64,000 nt of DNA, from the NCBI GenBank assembly GCA_031274285.1, contig JAISQJ010000162.1:23345-87344 (forward strand). Direction: 5' to 3'. The DNA comes from Treponema sp. (GTDB taxonomy: Bacteria > Spirochaetota > Spirochaetia > Treponematales > Breznakiellaceae). The notes beneath the pieces are model-generated. The model was not told the DNA's origin. It did no database searches and worked only from the letters and a program-made list of their open reading frames with translations. The position numbers and the translations under genes were made by a program. Each line of letters opens with the position of its first letter. Position 1 is the stretch's first letter. Of the stretch, positions 26,417 through 36,125 are shown one piece after another.

Positions 26417-27942
26417 ACGCGATCCTTTAAGCGGTACTGGGTTGGGAGCTGACCGGTGTTTTTCTTGAATGATCTGGTAAAATAATTGGTATTGTTAAAG
26501 CCGCACCGATGGGCGATATCATGTATCTTAAGCTGCGAGAAAGTTAATAAATTTTTTGCGGTCTCGATCCGTATCTTGTTGATATAATGGTTGATGGTCA
26601 TACCATGACGCTGTTTAAAGAGATAGCAGAGATAGGGGGCGGTCAAGGCCAGTTCGTCACAGAGCATGGTGATGGAAAGATTCAGATCGCCGAATTTATT
26701 ATCAATAATATCACGGGCCCGATCCGCAAGCCGTCCGCCGCCTTCATGTCCATGTTCAAGGAAGGCAACCCGGTCCATAATGATGCCCATGCAGCCATCC
26801 AAAGTGGAAATATTTTCAAAAACCCCTATGGGCAGGGGCTCATTTCCGCCGACTTTCCATTCAATTGCCAACAGAAGATCATGCAGTAAAGCCTTGGTAT
26901 GTTCCACCGGGGGCAGTGTCTCTGTAAAATTTTCTTTAAGTTTCTGAATATCTCTTTTTATCCCATCATACCGGCCCCGGGAAATATCGGTTTTGATATT
27001 ATTAACAGCATTACAAAGGGATATATCCATGGAGAAGGAAATATCTTTCTCGGAAAGCAATTCTGACGTGCCTAAATAAAAACTTGTTTTGAGTCGAGCC
27101 TTGGCGGTGGCAAATGCATGTGATGAACGCTCAACAGAAGGAACGGTCTCCCCCAGTGCTATGGCATATTCTAGGGGAAAGAGGTTCCGGTGATTCCTGA
27201 GTATCTGGCGGATATGTTCACCATTGTTATGGAGGTTCTTACCGTGGGCAGCAGAAAACAAAAAACAGACCACCGTATTTTCCGCATCCGCATAGATGAT
27301 AGGTATAAATCCGTGGCCCGCAAAAAGGCCGTTCACATCCTCCTGAAGCTGCCTGATGTCAAGATCTTCCCCGGGGCTGTCATCAGAAATTGCAGCCTGA
27401 AAGATAAGACAAGAAAGGGGGTATCCCGGCCCAGGGCCAATGGACCCCCTCAGCTTTATTGAACCTAGGGCTTCATAAAGCTCGGCCTTATCTGCCAAGG
27501 GGCGGCTCATCATAAGGCCTAGGGCAACTCTGGAGGATAGTTCCGCCTGCCGTCCTCTGCGCTGCCGCTCCCGAAGTTCCTCCATGATTTCCCCCAGGGT
27601 CTCGCTTAACATCTCAAGATTGACAGGCTTGTTGACGTACTGTTCCGCCTTGACTTTGATTGCCGACCGTAGATATTCCTCGTCCGAATAACCGCTGAGA
27701 AACAGTATCACACAGTCGGGGAAAGCTCCACGGATATGATTTGCCAGATCAATACCATTCATACGGGGCATCCTAATATCGGTGATCAAAATATCAGGAC
27801 GCCGATCGGATAGAACTTCCAATGCCTCAATGCCGTTCCTGGCGGTTAAGACCGTATCTATACCGATTTCATCCCAGGCGATATTATCCCGAATTCCATT
27901 CCTGGTTAATACCTCGTCATCAACCAAAAGAATTATCGACAT
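26413..27942 (-). CDS. YesN-type response regulator with AraC DNA-binding domain
   Basis: 509 residues. N-terminal receiver with acidic Asp8/Asp9, phosphoacceptor Asp55 (DILITDIRMP) and Lys105. A middle domain of about 270 residues is followed by a C-terminal AraC two-helix-turn-helix (about 405-509; INHYINKIRIETAKNLL...IAHRCGFNNTNYFTRSFKKNTGQLPTQYR). It likely activates the divergent importer and GH98 genes from the 180-base region at 27943-28122. Base composition is clearly AT-richer than the genes at the window ends. Confidence 0.94.
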   Translation of the reverse strand: MSIILLVDDEVLTRNGIRDNIAWDEIGIDTVLTARNGIEALEVLSDRRPDILITDIRMPRMNGIDLANHIRGAFPDCVILFLSGYSDEEYLRSAIKVKAEQYVNKPVNLEMLSETLGEIMEELRERQRRGRQAELSSRVALGLMMSRPLADKAELYEALGSIKLRGSIGPGPGYPLSCLIFQAAISDDSPGEDLDIRQLQEDVNGLFAGHGFIPIIYADAENTVVCFLFSAAHGKNLHNNGEHIRQILRNHRNLFPLEYAIALGETVPSVERSSHAFATAKARLKTSFYLGTSELLSEKDISFSMDISLCNAVNNIKTDISRGRYDGIKRDIQKLKENFTETLPPVEHTKALLHDLLLAIEWKVGGNEPLPIGVFENISTLDGCMGIIMDRVAFLEHGHEGGGRLADRARDIIDNKFGDLNLSITMLCDELALTAPYLCYLFKQRHGMTINHYINKIRIETAKNLLTFSQLKIHDIAHRCGFNNTNYFTRSFKKNTGQLPTQYRLKDRV

Positions 27943-28041
27943 AGCTTATAATTCTAATATAAGTTTATAAAAAAGAAAAGTGATTTTTTCATGTTTTTTC
28001 TACAAGATATTAAGAATATGACACGGAATCATAAAAAAGTA

Positions 28042-28073
28042 TTGTTACAGGGATACCAAATAACCTTTATACT
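28042..28073 (+). promoter_or_regulatory. candidate promoter for sugar importer operon
   Basis: TTGTTA (28042-28047) and TATACT (28068-28073), separated by 20 bases, lie upstream of the permease gene. The long spacer suggests a promoter that needs an activator, fitting the YesN regulator divergently encoded. Confidence 0.35.
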
Positions 28074-28122
28074 CACTTTATGAAATTAGGCAACCACAGC
28101 TGATTTCACTAATGGCGGGAAA

Positions 28123-29055
28123 ATGGCAATAGCGGGTAAGAAAAAAATATTTTTAACCAAACTCTGGGAGAATCGTTTTTTATGGATCATGCTTTTACCG
28201 GCCATTACTTTTATTGTCATCTTTTCCTATATTCCCATGGGCGGCATCATAACCGCCTTTAAGGACTACAAAAACAAGATGGGCATCATAGGCAGCCCCT
28301 GGATAGGACTTGCCAACTTTAGGTATCTACTAGTTTCGGATAAGTTATGGACCCTTACCCGTAATACCTTGGCCTATAATGCTTGTTTTATAGCCTTTGG
28401 CATGATCGTTGAGGTGGGAATTGCGGTTATCATCAGTGAGCTTCGTCTCAAAAACTTGAAAAAGGTGTTTCAGTCCATGACTTTCCTGCCATTTTTTATT
28501 TCCTGGGTTGTAGTTGCTTCAATAATGATGAGTATTTTTGGTTATGAGACCGGCGCCATTAACACTATCCTCAATGCTTTAGGCCGGGAGCGAATGAATA
28601 TTTACGGTAACCCCGCCTTCTTTCCCGTGGTACTGGTACTGGTGAAGCTTTGGAAAAACACCGGCTATGGCGCTATCATTTACCTGGCCTCAATTACCGG
28701 CATGGATCAGGAAATGCTTGAGGCTGCGGAAATAGACGGTGCAAATATCTGGCAGCGAATCTGGCATATCACCATCGCATACCTGCGGCCTACCATGGTA
28801 ATTATGCTGCTTTTATCCATTGGACAAATATTCCGGGGTGACTTTGGAATGTTTTATCAGATTGTAGGCCGATCTCAATTGCTTATGGAGGTAAGTGACA
28901 TAATTGATACCTTTGTATACAGATCTTTGGTTAACTCTCCAAATACCGGCATGGCTGCCGCCGCCGGTTTATATCAGAGTATCCTTTGTTTTATTTCCAT
29001 ATTAGCCGCCAATTTTGCGGTTAAAAAAATAGAGCCTGATTATACACTCTTTTAA
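28123..29055 (+). CDS. ABC sugar permease, LplB/UgpA type
   Basis: 310 residues, six helices. The N-terminal half has YIPMGGIITAFKDYKNKMGIIGSPWIGLANFRYL, typical of LplB-like permeases. The ATPase-docking loop is EMLEAAEIDGANIWQRIWHITIAYLRPT. It makes the channel with the downstream LplC-like permease. No ATPase gene lies nearby; in this group the ATPase (MsmK-like) is usually encoded elsewhere. Confidence 0.93.
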   Translation: MAIAGKKKIFLTKLWENRFLWIMLLPAITFIVIFSYIPMGGIITAFKDYKNKMGIIGSPWIGLANFRYLLVSDKLWTLTRNTLAYNACFIAFGMIVEVGIAVIISELRLKNLKKVFQSMTFLPFFISWVVVASIMMSIFGYETGAINTILNALGRERMNIYGNPAFFPVVLVLVKLWKNTGYGAIIYLASITGMDQEMLEAAEIDGANIWQRIWHITIAYLRPTMVIMLLLSIGQIFRGDFGMFYQIVGRSQLLMEVSDIIDTFVYRSLVNSPNTGMAAAAGLYQSILCFISILAANFAVKKIEPDYTLF

Positions 29056-29084
29056 TCAAGGCCCAGAGAGCAAGGAAAGGTTTA

Positions 29085-30005
29085 ATGAATTTAGCATGGA
29101 TAAAAATAAACAAGCAGAGAATATCTGTTGATACGCTGATATTTCATACTCTGGGCTATCTGGTACTGGCCATTTTTGCATTTAGTTGTTTTTTACCCTT
29201 CTATCTGGTCTTAATCAACTCTTTTATGGATGAAGGTACCATACTGAAAGAGGGATATAATTTTTATGTCAAGAAATTCTCTGTCACAAGCTATAATATG
29301 ATCCTCAAAAACCCTCATGATATTCTAAATTCTTATAGTATTACTGCCTTTGTCACCGTAGTTGGTACTTGCCTGGCGCTGTTACTGGTATCTATCACCG
29401 GTTTTGTTTTAAGCCGTCGTGATTTTTATCACCGTAATATGATGAGCTTCTTTTTCTTTTTTACTACCCTTTTTAACGGCGGACTGGTACCCTGGTACCT
29501 GCTTTGCGTCAGAACCCTACATTTTACAAACCGGATCTATGCCCTTATTATTCCAAGTCTCTTTTCGGTATGGAACATGATTATCTGCAAAAACTATTTC
29601 AAGTCTATCCCATTTGAGATAATTGAATCCGCCAAAATTGACGGCGCCAATGATATAACCATTTATTTTCGGATTATACTGCCTATAAGTATCCCTCTGC
29701 TGGCAACCATAGGGTTATTCACTGCTCTTAGTTACTGGAACGACTGGTATAACTGTATGCTTTTTATCAATAATCGTCGTAGTGACTTGTGGACCCTGCA
29801 GTATTACCTTCAAAACATCCTTAACAGCGCCCAGGCCATGCGGAGAGTAGCAGAAAGGACAGGAATATCCTTTGCGGGCCAGGTTCCCATGGAAGGTATG
29901 AAGATGGCTATGACCGTTATTGCCACGGGTCCTATGCTTTTGGCTTACCCTTTTGTTCAAAAATATTTTGTTCGGGGATTGACCATCGGTGCGGTAAAGG
30001 GATAA
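29085..30005 (+). CDS. ABC sugar permease, LplC/UgpE type
   Basis: 306 residues, six helices. DTLIFHTLGYLVLAIFAFSCFLPFYLVLINSF opens the protein and the docking loop EIIESAKIDGANDITIYFRIILPISIPLLATIGLFTALSYWNDW is diagnostic. GNxSV-like QKYFVRGLTIGAVKG ends it, as in family members. 29 bases after the first permease; AGGAAAGG is upstream of its ATG. Same operon as the binding protein (31-base gap). Confidence 0.93.
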   Translation: MNLAWIKINKQRISVDTLIFHTLGYLVLAIFAFSCFLPFYLVLINSFMDEGTILKEGYNFYVKKFSVTSYNMILKNPHDILNSYSITAFVTVVGTCLALLLVSITGFVLSRRDFYHRNMMSFFFFFTTLFNGGLVPWYLLCVRTLHFTNRIYALIIPSLFSVWNMIICKNYFKSIPFEIIESAKIDGANDITIYFRIILPISIPLLATIGLFTALSYWNDWYNCMLFINNRRSDLWTLQYYLQNILNSAQAMRRVAERTGISFAGQVPMEGMKMAMTVIATGPMLLAYPFVQKYFVRGLTIGAVKG

Positions 30006-30036
30006 TTTCCCTAATAAATATCCTTAGGAGGAAAAA

Positions 30037-31593
30037 ATGAAAAGAATGGTTTTATCGGTATTTCTTTGCGTCATGGCGGCAGGTTTTCTCTCTGCCGGAG
30101 GGAACAGGCAAAAAAGTGATGGAGGGGCAGCATCTTTTAAGAGCAATAGTCCTATTTATGCGGATTATGATCTATCCCAGCCCTTAAAGATATATATCTA
30201 CATGCTTGGAGATGTACCAAAAGACATGGATGAAATTATTGCCAAGGCCAATGCGGACTATTTCAAACCCACACTCAATACTGAAGTTGAAATGGTTTTT
30301 CTTGCATGGTCTGATTATGAAGTAAAGTATCCATTGGTACTTTCCGGTGGTGATGATGTAGACATTATTTTCACATCTTCTTGGGCCTTTTATGATCAAG
30401 AGGCCGGCAAAGGTGCGTTCGTGGAGTTGACCGACGATTTTGTTTCCAGATGGATGCCTAACGTGAATAAAATGCAGCCTCCAAATTCTTGGCCCCAGGT
30501 ATTGACGGGGGGGAAAATTTACGCTATTCCTCGTATGTACGCCGGAACCCAGGGCTATAAATTTGTAGGTATTCGCGATGATCTACGGGAAAAATACGGC
30601 CTTACCCCACCAAGGGATTGGGCCACTATGAAGAATTATCTATTTGCTATTGCAGAAAATGAAAAGGGTATTCAGGCATTGGCAAGTGCCGGGGAAAATG
30701 AAGAAGTTTTACTTGTCTATCTGCAGACCTTGGATGTACAGCTAACCGAAAACCCGGTCTACTTTGCATGGCAGAATAATAATCATCAGGAGCCGGCACC
30801 CAATGACCTTGTATTTTTATATACAAGTGAATGGTACCGTAATTTTGCCATGGAAATGCGGGAGTGGGCAGAAAAGGGCGTTTGGAGCAGGAATGTGATG
30901 AATAATACCATTCAAACCACCGATTCCTTTGCTCAGGGTACCAGTGCCAGTATATTTTGGAATGATGCCGTTTTTACAGCCGGGATAAATATGGAGGCAA
31001 ACCGCCTTGGTAAGGCGGGATACTATGACCTTTCGCCGGGTAAGATGGTACGGCGAGCTAGTTATAGCGGGGATTGCTGGGCAATTAGCACTTCCTCGGA
31101 GAATCCTGAACGAGCGGCCTTAGTGATCGATTTAATGAAAACGAACCTCGGTCTGGTTAATCTACTACAGGGCGGTATTGAGGGCAGGCATTATCTGGAT
31201 CAAGGCGATGGTACCTACTTACCCGGACCGGAAGCATCGGATTATAACTTTAACAGCTGGGCCTGGGCATTAGGGAATCCCAACTCCTTAAGGCTCGCCT
31301 ATGATTCGTCTACCCCGCCTGCCCGGATATCCATTTTCAATTCCCTGGAACCCCGTGTATTTGAGCCGGTTATCGACGGATTCCGGATTGACATGGGGAA
31401 GATTTCTACCGAATGGACGGTTATTTCGGCACTTATCGAAGAATATAGCAATAGTTTCGAGTGCGGCGCCTTTGGGGATCAAACTGCAGCAAAAATTGGG
31501 GAATTTAGTACCAGGCTGCGGAATGCAGGACTAGATAAGTTGACCCAGGAATTCAGAACTCAGTACGCTGCGTTTCTGGAAAAGTACAAGTAG
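30037..31593 (+). CDS. extracellular sugar-binding protein of ABC importer
   Basis: 518 residues. Signal peptide MKRMVLSVFLCVMAAGFLSAGG with no cysteine near the cleavage site, so it is not an obvious lipoprotein. The mature part is a family 1/LipO-like binding protein (PLVLSGGDDVDIIFTSSWAFYDQEAGKGAFVELTDDF; KIYAIPRMYAGTQGYKF). It probably binds complex oligosaccharides and may signal to the YesM kinase. AGGAGG lies before the ATG. It precedes the GH98-like gene by 17 bases. Confidence 0.9.
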   Translation: MKRMVLSVFLCVMAAGFLSAGGNRQKSDGGAASFKSNSPIYADYDLSQPLKIYIYMLGDVPKDMDEIIAKANADYFKPTLNTEVEMVFLAWSDYEVKYPLVLSGGDDVDIIFTSSWAFYDQEAGKGAFVELTDDFVSRWMPNVNKMQPPNSWPQVLTGGKIYAIPRMYAGTQGYKFVGIRDDLREKYGLTPPRDWATMKNYLFAIAENEKGIQALASAGENEEVLLVYLQTLDVQLTENPVYFAWQNNNHQEPAPNDLVFLYTSEWYRNFAMEMREWAEKGVWSRNVMNNTIQTTDSFAQGTSASIFWNDAVFTAGINMEANRLGKAGYYDLSPGKMVRRASYSGDCWAISTSSENPERAALVIDLMKTNLGLVNLLQGGIEGRHYLDQGDGTYLPGPEASDYNFNSWAWALGNPNSLRLAYDSSTPPARISIFNSLEPRVFEPVIDGFRIDMGKISTEWTVISALIEEYSNSFECGAFGDQTAAKIGEFSTRLRNAGLDKLTQEFRTQYAAFLEKYK

Positions 31594-31610
31594 AGGAAGG
31601 AGGGCCTGCC

Positions 31611-33980
31611 ATGATTATTTGGGTTGTACCATTGACCAATCAATGCATCACAGATATTGCTACACATTTTGTCTGGCAGGCCATGCCCAACGCCACCTCT
31701 TATCATCTGGAATACGGGTCCGACATCGACTTTATTGATTGTATAAGCGTAAATGTAGAACAAATTCCAGGCTGCAAGGTGGGATTCTTTTTTGCCCCTG
31801 AATGCCTGCTGCCCAAAGATGGAACAGTTTTTGCTCGCGTTAAGTCCAATACGGGAGAATCCTCTGAAATACTTTGCTTTACCTGCAATACCGCCCACCA
31901 AAAATCACCCTTGCGCTGGGATCTTTCCCCCGAAAAACCCTACTTTACCATCTTTGATTACGGCGATCATGATTATGGACGGGTTTACGATCTTCTGCCT
32001 GACAGTCTTAAGCCCTATTCGGCCATTGGTAACTGTGCATCATACCGTTCCCCTTCTGCAGAATTACTCAATTTCCTAATGGATATTGATGGCAAGGGCT
32101 ATCCCTGGCATCTAGGAGCGGCAGGTCCTCATCTGGTAAATGGGGAATTGTATACCATTACACCTCTTTCGACGATAGAATATTTGTTACAGCATGCACG
32201 AAATATGAAAAGTGTTGGCCTTGTGGAACAATATATGGGTATCAAGAAAGAAGGGGATTGGAAGATTGAGTATTTCAAGCGAGTCATCATGCTTTGTGCT
32301 AAATATGGTGTACCTGTTTTTTATGCTGATGGGAATCGTAATTATCTTGATCTGGCATCCTTTATCAAGCGGCCGATATATATGAATTTTTTTCGAGAGT
32401 ATCACAGCTATATTACCCTGGCTTATAAGCAGAATCACGGTAATGCGGCGTATACCAGTTTTGGCGCAATCCTAGGCGCATGGATAGATGGGGGCTGCGC
32501 CCATATCGGAGTACAGCCTGAAAACTGGTATTGGAATGACGCAGGTTTTCGGGATGATCCGGGGAACTACTACGGTTATCTTCAAGGGAATGAACAACAA
32601 ATTTCTCCCTGTATGACCGCTCAAATGATTCTTACCGGACTCTCCATCGGCGCATGTTATTATTCCATGGAGGGGGAAGGATGGCTGATACAGGCCCGTG
32701 GTAATGACGATCTTGAATGGTCAGATCAGGGCTTGGCTGCTCTTTCCTTGATGCAAAGCATTATCCATTACAAATTGATTCCTAAAAAACTACAAGTTCT
32801 GGAGAAAATATCTGCAGTGGTTGATGCGGAAGGAGAATGTGAGAATTTGGGTGATGCCTGGGTAGGTGGAAAATACCGACGGGTATTCCAAAATATTTAT
32901 GGCATAGATCACGGTTTTGAGATTTTTCTTAAACAAAGCCGGTATTTTTACCTCCCCCTGGCAACCGACCGAAAAGATAGCTTTGGTAAGTACACATTTA
33001 TCAACGCCGATAGTATCACCGATCCTGCTGAAGTAAATACCCTGCTTGATCCTCTGTATCCTGAAACATTTACCGGGGATATATACCTTACCGATACAGG
33101 CCGTACTTATGTGCTTATGAACAGTAATGAGAACAGGCAGGCTAGTCAATATTTTATAGTAGAACCCCATTCTAACCAAGAAGAGGTATTAATTGTCAAA
33201 AGAATAGAAGGAGCTCTAGGACTGTGGCAATATATGGTATTTTGGCAAAAAGAGGGAATATTTCATCTGCTGATAAATGCCCCGGCAGGAACCGGTGTAA
33301 CAATGCGGCTTTATATGGATGAAAAACCGGCTGGCATACTGACAAAGGAAAGTATCTCCATTCGCTGGGAAGCCCGAACTTCGTGTCTGGAATTATCACT
33401 GATAGGGAGCGGCCGGCAGGCGGAACTTATCTGTGCCTCATGGGTTTTCCCACCGGAACTTCACTTTCCCGATCCGGTACAGAATAAACCTGACCATGCG
33501 ATATATCTAAGCGATTTTCCCTTTTCCCGAGTCTGTACGAATGGCCCCTGGATGCCTATAAAAAACTACTGTGCCAATGGAACTTACGGTAAACTTCCTG
33601 CATCCATGAACAGCCTGCGCTATCCTCATAGTTTTAGTTTTATGCGTAACAGCGAATTAGATTTTGATATTTCCGGCCATTACCATTATCTTGAATTTAC
33701 CTGCGGTTTTGACATTGATGCATGGATGCCCATTATCATTGACAGGGATCATATTATCTGGGATCGGCATGCAAAGACGATTAACCTGTGCTTTACCTTG
33801 TTGGGAGATGGTAAGGAATTATATGTTTCACCGCCGCTGCACCGTACCGATTGGCGCCGAAAGATCTCCGTAAATGTAGAAACCGTTAAGATACTGAGCT
33901 TCCGCCTTTCCGGGGATGTAGTTTCCAACAGTCCTGGGGCCGATGTATACATGGACATAGGAAATCCGATATTATCATGA
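31611..33980 (+). CDS. GH98-like endo-beta-galactosidase with NPCBM domain
   Basis: 789 residues. The N-terminal 100 residues look like a fibronectin-type strand domain (VWQAMPNATSYHLEYGSD). The central part (about 100-400) resembles GH98 enzymes that cut blood-group A/B type glycans: a region ending MKSVGLVEQYMG (Glu206), IMLCAKYGVPVFYADGN, GAWIDGGCAHIGVQPENWYWNDAGF (Glu304) and ILTGLSIGACYYSMEG. The last 125 residues match an NPCBM carbohydrate-binding module (LGDGKELYVSPPL). No signal peptide is visible, so it would act on imported glycans unless exported otherwise. Family call from memory of motifs. Confidence 0.7.
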   Translation: MIIWVVPLTNQCITDIATHFVWQAMPNATSYHLEYGSDIDFIDCISVNVEQIPGCKVGFFFAPECLLPKDGTVFARVKSNTGESSEILCFTCNTAHQKSPLRWDLSPEKPYFTIFDYGDHDYGRVYDLLPDSLKPYSAIGNCASYRSPSAELLNFLMDIDGKGYPWHLGAAGPHLVNGELYTITPLSTIEYLLQHARNMKSVGLVEQYMGIKKEGDWKIEYFKRVIMLCAKYGVPVFYADGNRNYLDLASFIKRPIYMNFFREYHSYITLAYKQNHGNAAYTSFGAILGAWIDGGCAHIGVQPENWYWNDAGFRDDPGNYYGYLQGNEQQISPCMTAQMILTGLSIGACYYSMEGEGWLIQARGNDDLEWSDQGLAALSLMQSIIHYKLIPKKLQVLEKISAVVDAEGECENLGDAWVGGKYRRVFQNIYGIDHGFEIFLKQSRYFYLPLATDRKDSFGKYTFINADSITDPAEVNTLLDPLYPETFTGDIYLTDTGRTYVLMNSNENRQASQYFIVEPHSNQEEVLIVKRIEGALGLWQYMVFWQKEGIFHLLINAPAGTGVTMRLYMDEKPAGILTKESISIRWEARTSCLELSLIGSGRQAELICASWVFPPELHFPDPVQNKPDHAIYLSDFPFSRVCTNGPWMPIKNYCANGTYGKLPASMNSLRYPHSFSFMRNSELDFDISGHYHYLEFTCGFDIDAWMPIIIDRDHIIWDRHAKTINLCFTLLGDGKELYVSPPLHRTDWRRKISVNVETVKILSFRLSGDVVSNSPGADVYMDIGNPILS

Positions 33981-34168
33981 TGAATGTTATATCAAACTGA
34001 AAAATTTTAGGGAAACCCTATGGCTAAGGATGCAAAGATCAACTATTCATCCTGAGTATACAATACTGGGTCTAGCGTAGAAACCCAAGAATCCTACCGC
34101 CGCTGAGATGGGCTTTAGAAAAGACCTGACATAGGCGGCGGCGTTAAGGGATTTTAGCGTTACCGTTT

Positions 34169-34191
34169 CCGCCCGGCCGTCAGCCGGGCGG
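34169..34191. terminator. GC-rich hairpin between convergent genes
   Basis: CCGCCCGGC (34169-34177) and GCCGGGCGG (34183-34191) are perfect nine-base arms with a CGTCA loop, just after the stop of the leftward lipoprotein gene. No clear T run follows on either strand. The gap 33981-34196 also holds several smaller inverted repeats, including GGATG/CATCC near 34027-34053, but no gene. Confidence 0.5.
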
Positions 34192-34196
34192 TTCCC

Positions 34197-34589
34197 TTAT
34201 AATTTTTCAAAGTATACAATAACAAAATAGGTATTGTTCGGCACATAGTCAAATACCCCGACCCAATTTCCCGTTGAATCGAGAAATGAAATAGTATTAT
34301 CCGCTTCACCGGAAGTCTTGCCGCGATCGGTTAGGAATTTATATATATCGGCCTGCGTTACGTTTCGCGATCCAAGAGATGAAACCTGATATGCCCGAAG
34401 CCTATTCCTATAATCTTTTAAAGTATCATAAGTTTCCGGATACGGACTGGTAAGGGAATTATAGTTTGTTTTTAAAATTGTGAAAGATTCATAATAGTAA
34501 TACTGTGTTTCCGATACCGGTTTCTTACAACCCGCCAATATTAACACAGCAAGCATGGGCGCAAAACAAACAAAGCTTTTCAGGCTCAT
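34197..34589 (-). CDS. small lipoprotein of unknown function
   Basis: 130 residues with lipobox LAGC (Cys21) and a lysine pair after it. The mature part is strand-rich with a YYYYESFTILKTNYNSL opening and a GNWVGVFDYVPNNTYFVIVYFEKL end. No family was recognised. It lies 40 bases after the TraB/GumN gene and may share its transcript. Confidence 0.75.
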   Translation of the reverse strand: MSLKSFVCFAPMLAVLILAGCKKPVSETQYYYYESFTILKTNYNSLTSPYPETYDTLKDYRNRLRAYQVSSLGSRNVTQADIYKFLTDRGKTSGEADNTISFLDSTGNWVGVFDYVPNNTYFVIVYFEKL

Positions 34590-34629
34590 CCTGATTTCCT
34601 CCTTGCCTTGTCAATTAACAGGGCCGCCC

Positions 34630-35796
34630 CTATTGCTGTTCAATGCGGTATCCCCGTTCTTCCAACTGCGTCAGTAAGCCGTCGGGACCATACATGTGCC
34701 CGTTGCCGACAAGTATAAATTCAATATCCTGGGTCTTTAAATAATTTTCTATGACCGGCATCCACGCATTATTTCTATTTTTAATCAATGCTTCATAGAC
34801 GGCGGGAAAATTCTCCCGCAGGTATTCATACTGAAGGTCTTCCTCGCTGTCCTGGATACCGTTTTTCCAGCATTCGACCATGGTATCAAAGGCCGTTCTA
34901 TTCTCCTCATAGGATCCAAAATTCTGAAACAGGTAGGAATAGTATGCATTACCGTACCCGTCTCCCAGGTTTGTGATTAAGTCAAGTTGAAATTCGTCAG
35001 ATTCAAAATATTCAATATTTTTATCGCCGCCGTCTATGGATTTGTCTTTGAAAAAATTATCAACCCCCTGGGCCTGCGCAAACCGGCCCACCAAATGGAG
35101 ACTTAATACGGTATAGGCGACATAGGGCTTTAGGACCATCAGATCGGTGACAGGGTAATCGAACTCTTCGCATTTTGCCCTTAATGCGTTAAAGGTTTCC
35201 CTGTCCAGGACCGTCTGCAGCGTCCTGTTATCGGACAAAATATACCTGCCGATAATCATGTTAATCTGTTCATCTTCCAGCATGGCCAAAAGCTGCCGGT
35301 TTAATTCCATGTATTCCATAATCTGCTCATTTCCCTGGGATCTTTGAATCTCCAGGGCCATGTTGATTATATTGACACGCATTTCGGATTCTTCCGCGGT
35401 TTGAAGCTGAATGGACGGATCGGAAATACTGTTATAGACTCTTTCGTTGTCGTAGACAGCTGTCTGAAATTGCATTGCCAGGGCCAGAAAAGATTTAACC
35501 GGTTCGTCTTGTATCAACGCTGCTATTTGGCTGACTAAATTGAGAAATGCTTGAAAGGGCTCACTGTTTGATATATCCCCGGCGTTATTCGGACATTCGA
35601 ATACCATGACGCCGGACGCATCAAAGGCGGCATGAAAGGCTTCCGGCAGCGGGTAATCGGATTCACGCAAAAGATGAATGGTTCCGCCTAAATAGAGGAT
35701 CCTATCCCCGTCGTAAATCTTCCAAAGTGAGGTTTTGCCGTATGAGCAGATACAAAGAAAGCAGGAAAAGATTAGAAAAGAAAGAATTTTCTTCAT
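34630..35796 (-). CDS. TraB/GumN family protein (TIKI-like)
   Basis: 388 residues with a signal peptide (MKKILSFLIFSCFLCICSYG). The first GxxH motif is LGGTIHLLRESDYPLP, and a C-terminal motif EFILVGNGHMYGPDGLLTQLEERGY holds the second conserved His. Members resemble metal-dependent TIKI proteases, but bacterial substrates are unknown. GGAGG upstream of ATG 35796. Likely periplasmic or surface-exposed. Confidence 0.88.
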   Translation of the reverse strand: MKKILSFLIFSCFLCICSYGKTSLWKIYDGDRILYLGGTIHLLRESDYPLPEAFHAAFDASGVMVFECPNNAGDISNSEPFQAFLNLVSQIAALIQDEPVKSFLALAMQFQTAVYDNERVYNSISDPSIQLQTAEESEMRVNIINMALEIQRSQGNEQIMEYMELNRQLLAMLEDEQINMIIGRYILSDNRTLQTVLDRETFNALRAKCEEFDYPVTDLMVLKPYVAYTVLSLHLVGRFAQAQGVDNFFKDKSIDGGDKNIEYFESDEFQLDLITNLGDGYGNAYYSYLFQNFGSYEENRTAFDTMVECWKNGIQDSEEDLQYEYLRENFPAVYEALIKNRNNAWMPVIENYLKTQDIEFILVGNGHMYGPDGLLTQLEERGYRIEQQ

Positions 35797-36125
35797 GATT
35801 GTACCTCCGGCCTTGAGTCTTTCACCTTCTATTTTATCCGCGGCTCAACTTTAGCGCAAGGAGCGGGGTCTTCGTTTTTTATGGGGATGGGGGCAGCGGA
35901 ATAGACCGGAATGGAGGGCGGAGGGCGGAATGAGGACTATGGAGCGAGGGGGGCCAAGGCTTGCACGCGAGCTGGCGAGCGTGTCCCGGCAATAATGCGG
36001 CATGGCCTAGGCCAGGGGAACGCTTTAGGCTGCGGAAAAAAACCGACAGGCCGGCCAAAAACCAATGCGGGGCTACGGTTCCCGTGACTGGTAAACGGCC
36101 CCCCCTTCATGGTAGACTCTAAGGT
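35797..36125. other. gene-free 329-base interval
   Basis: It contains a perfect 12-base palindrome TGGCCTAGGCCA (36003-36014), GGAGGGC direct repeats near 35912-35925, CACGC/GCGTG arms near 35963-35981, and TAGACT (36113-36118) seven bases before the MoxR ATG. No gene was found. Confidence 0.5.

Noticed and set aside
33981-34196. tRNA or structured RNA gene
   Set aside because: Several short stems occur, but none folds to a cloverleaf with the conserved T-loop bases.
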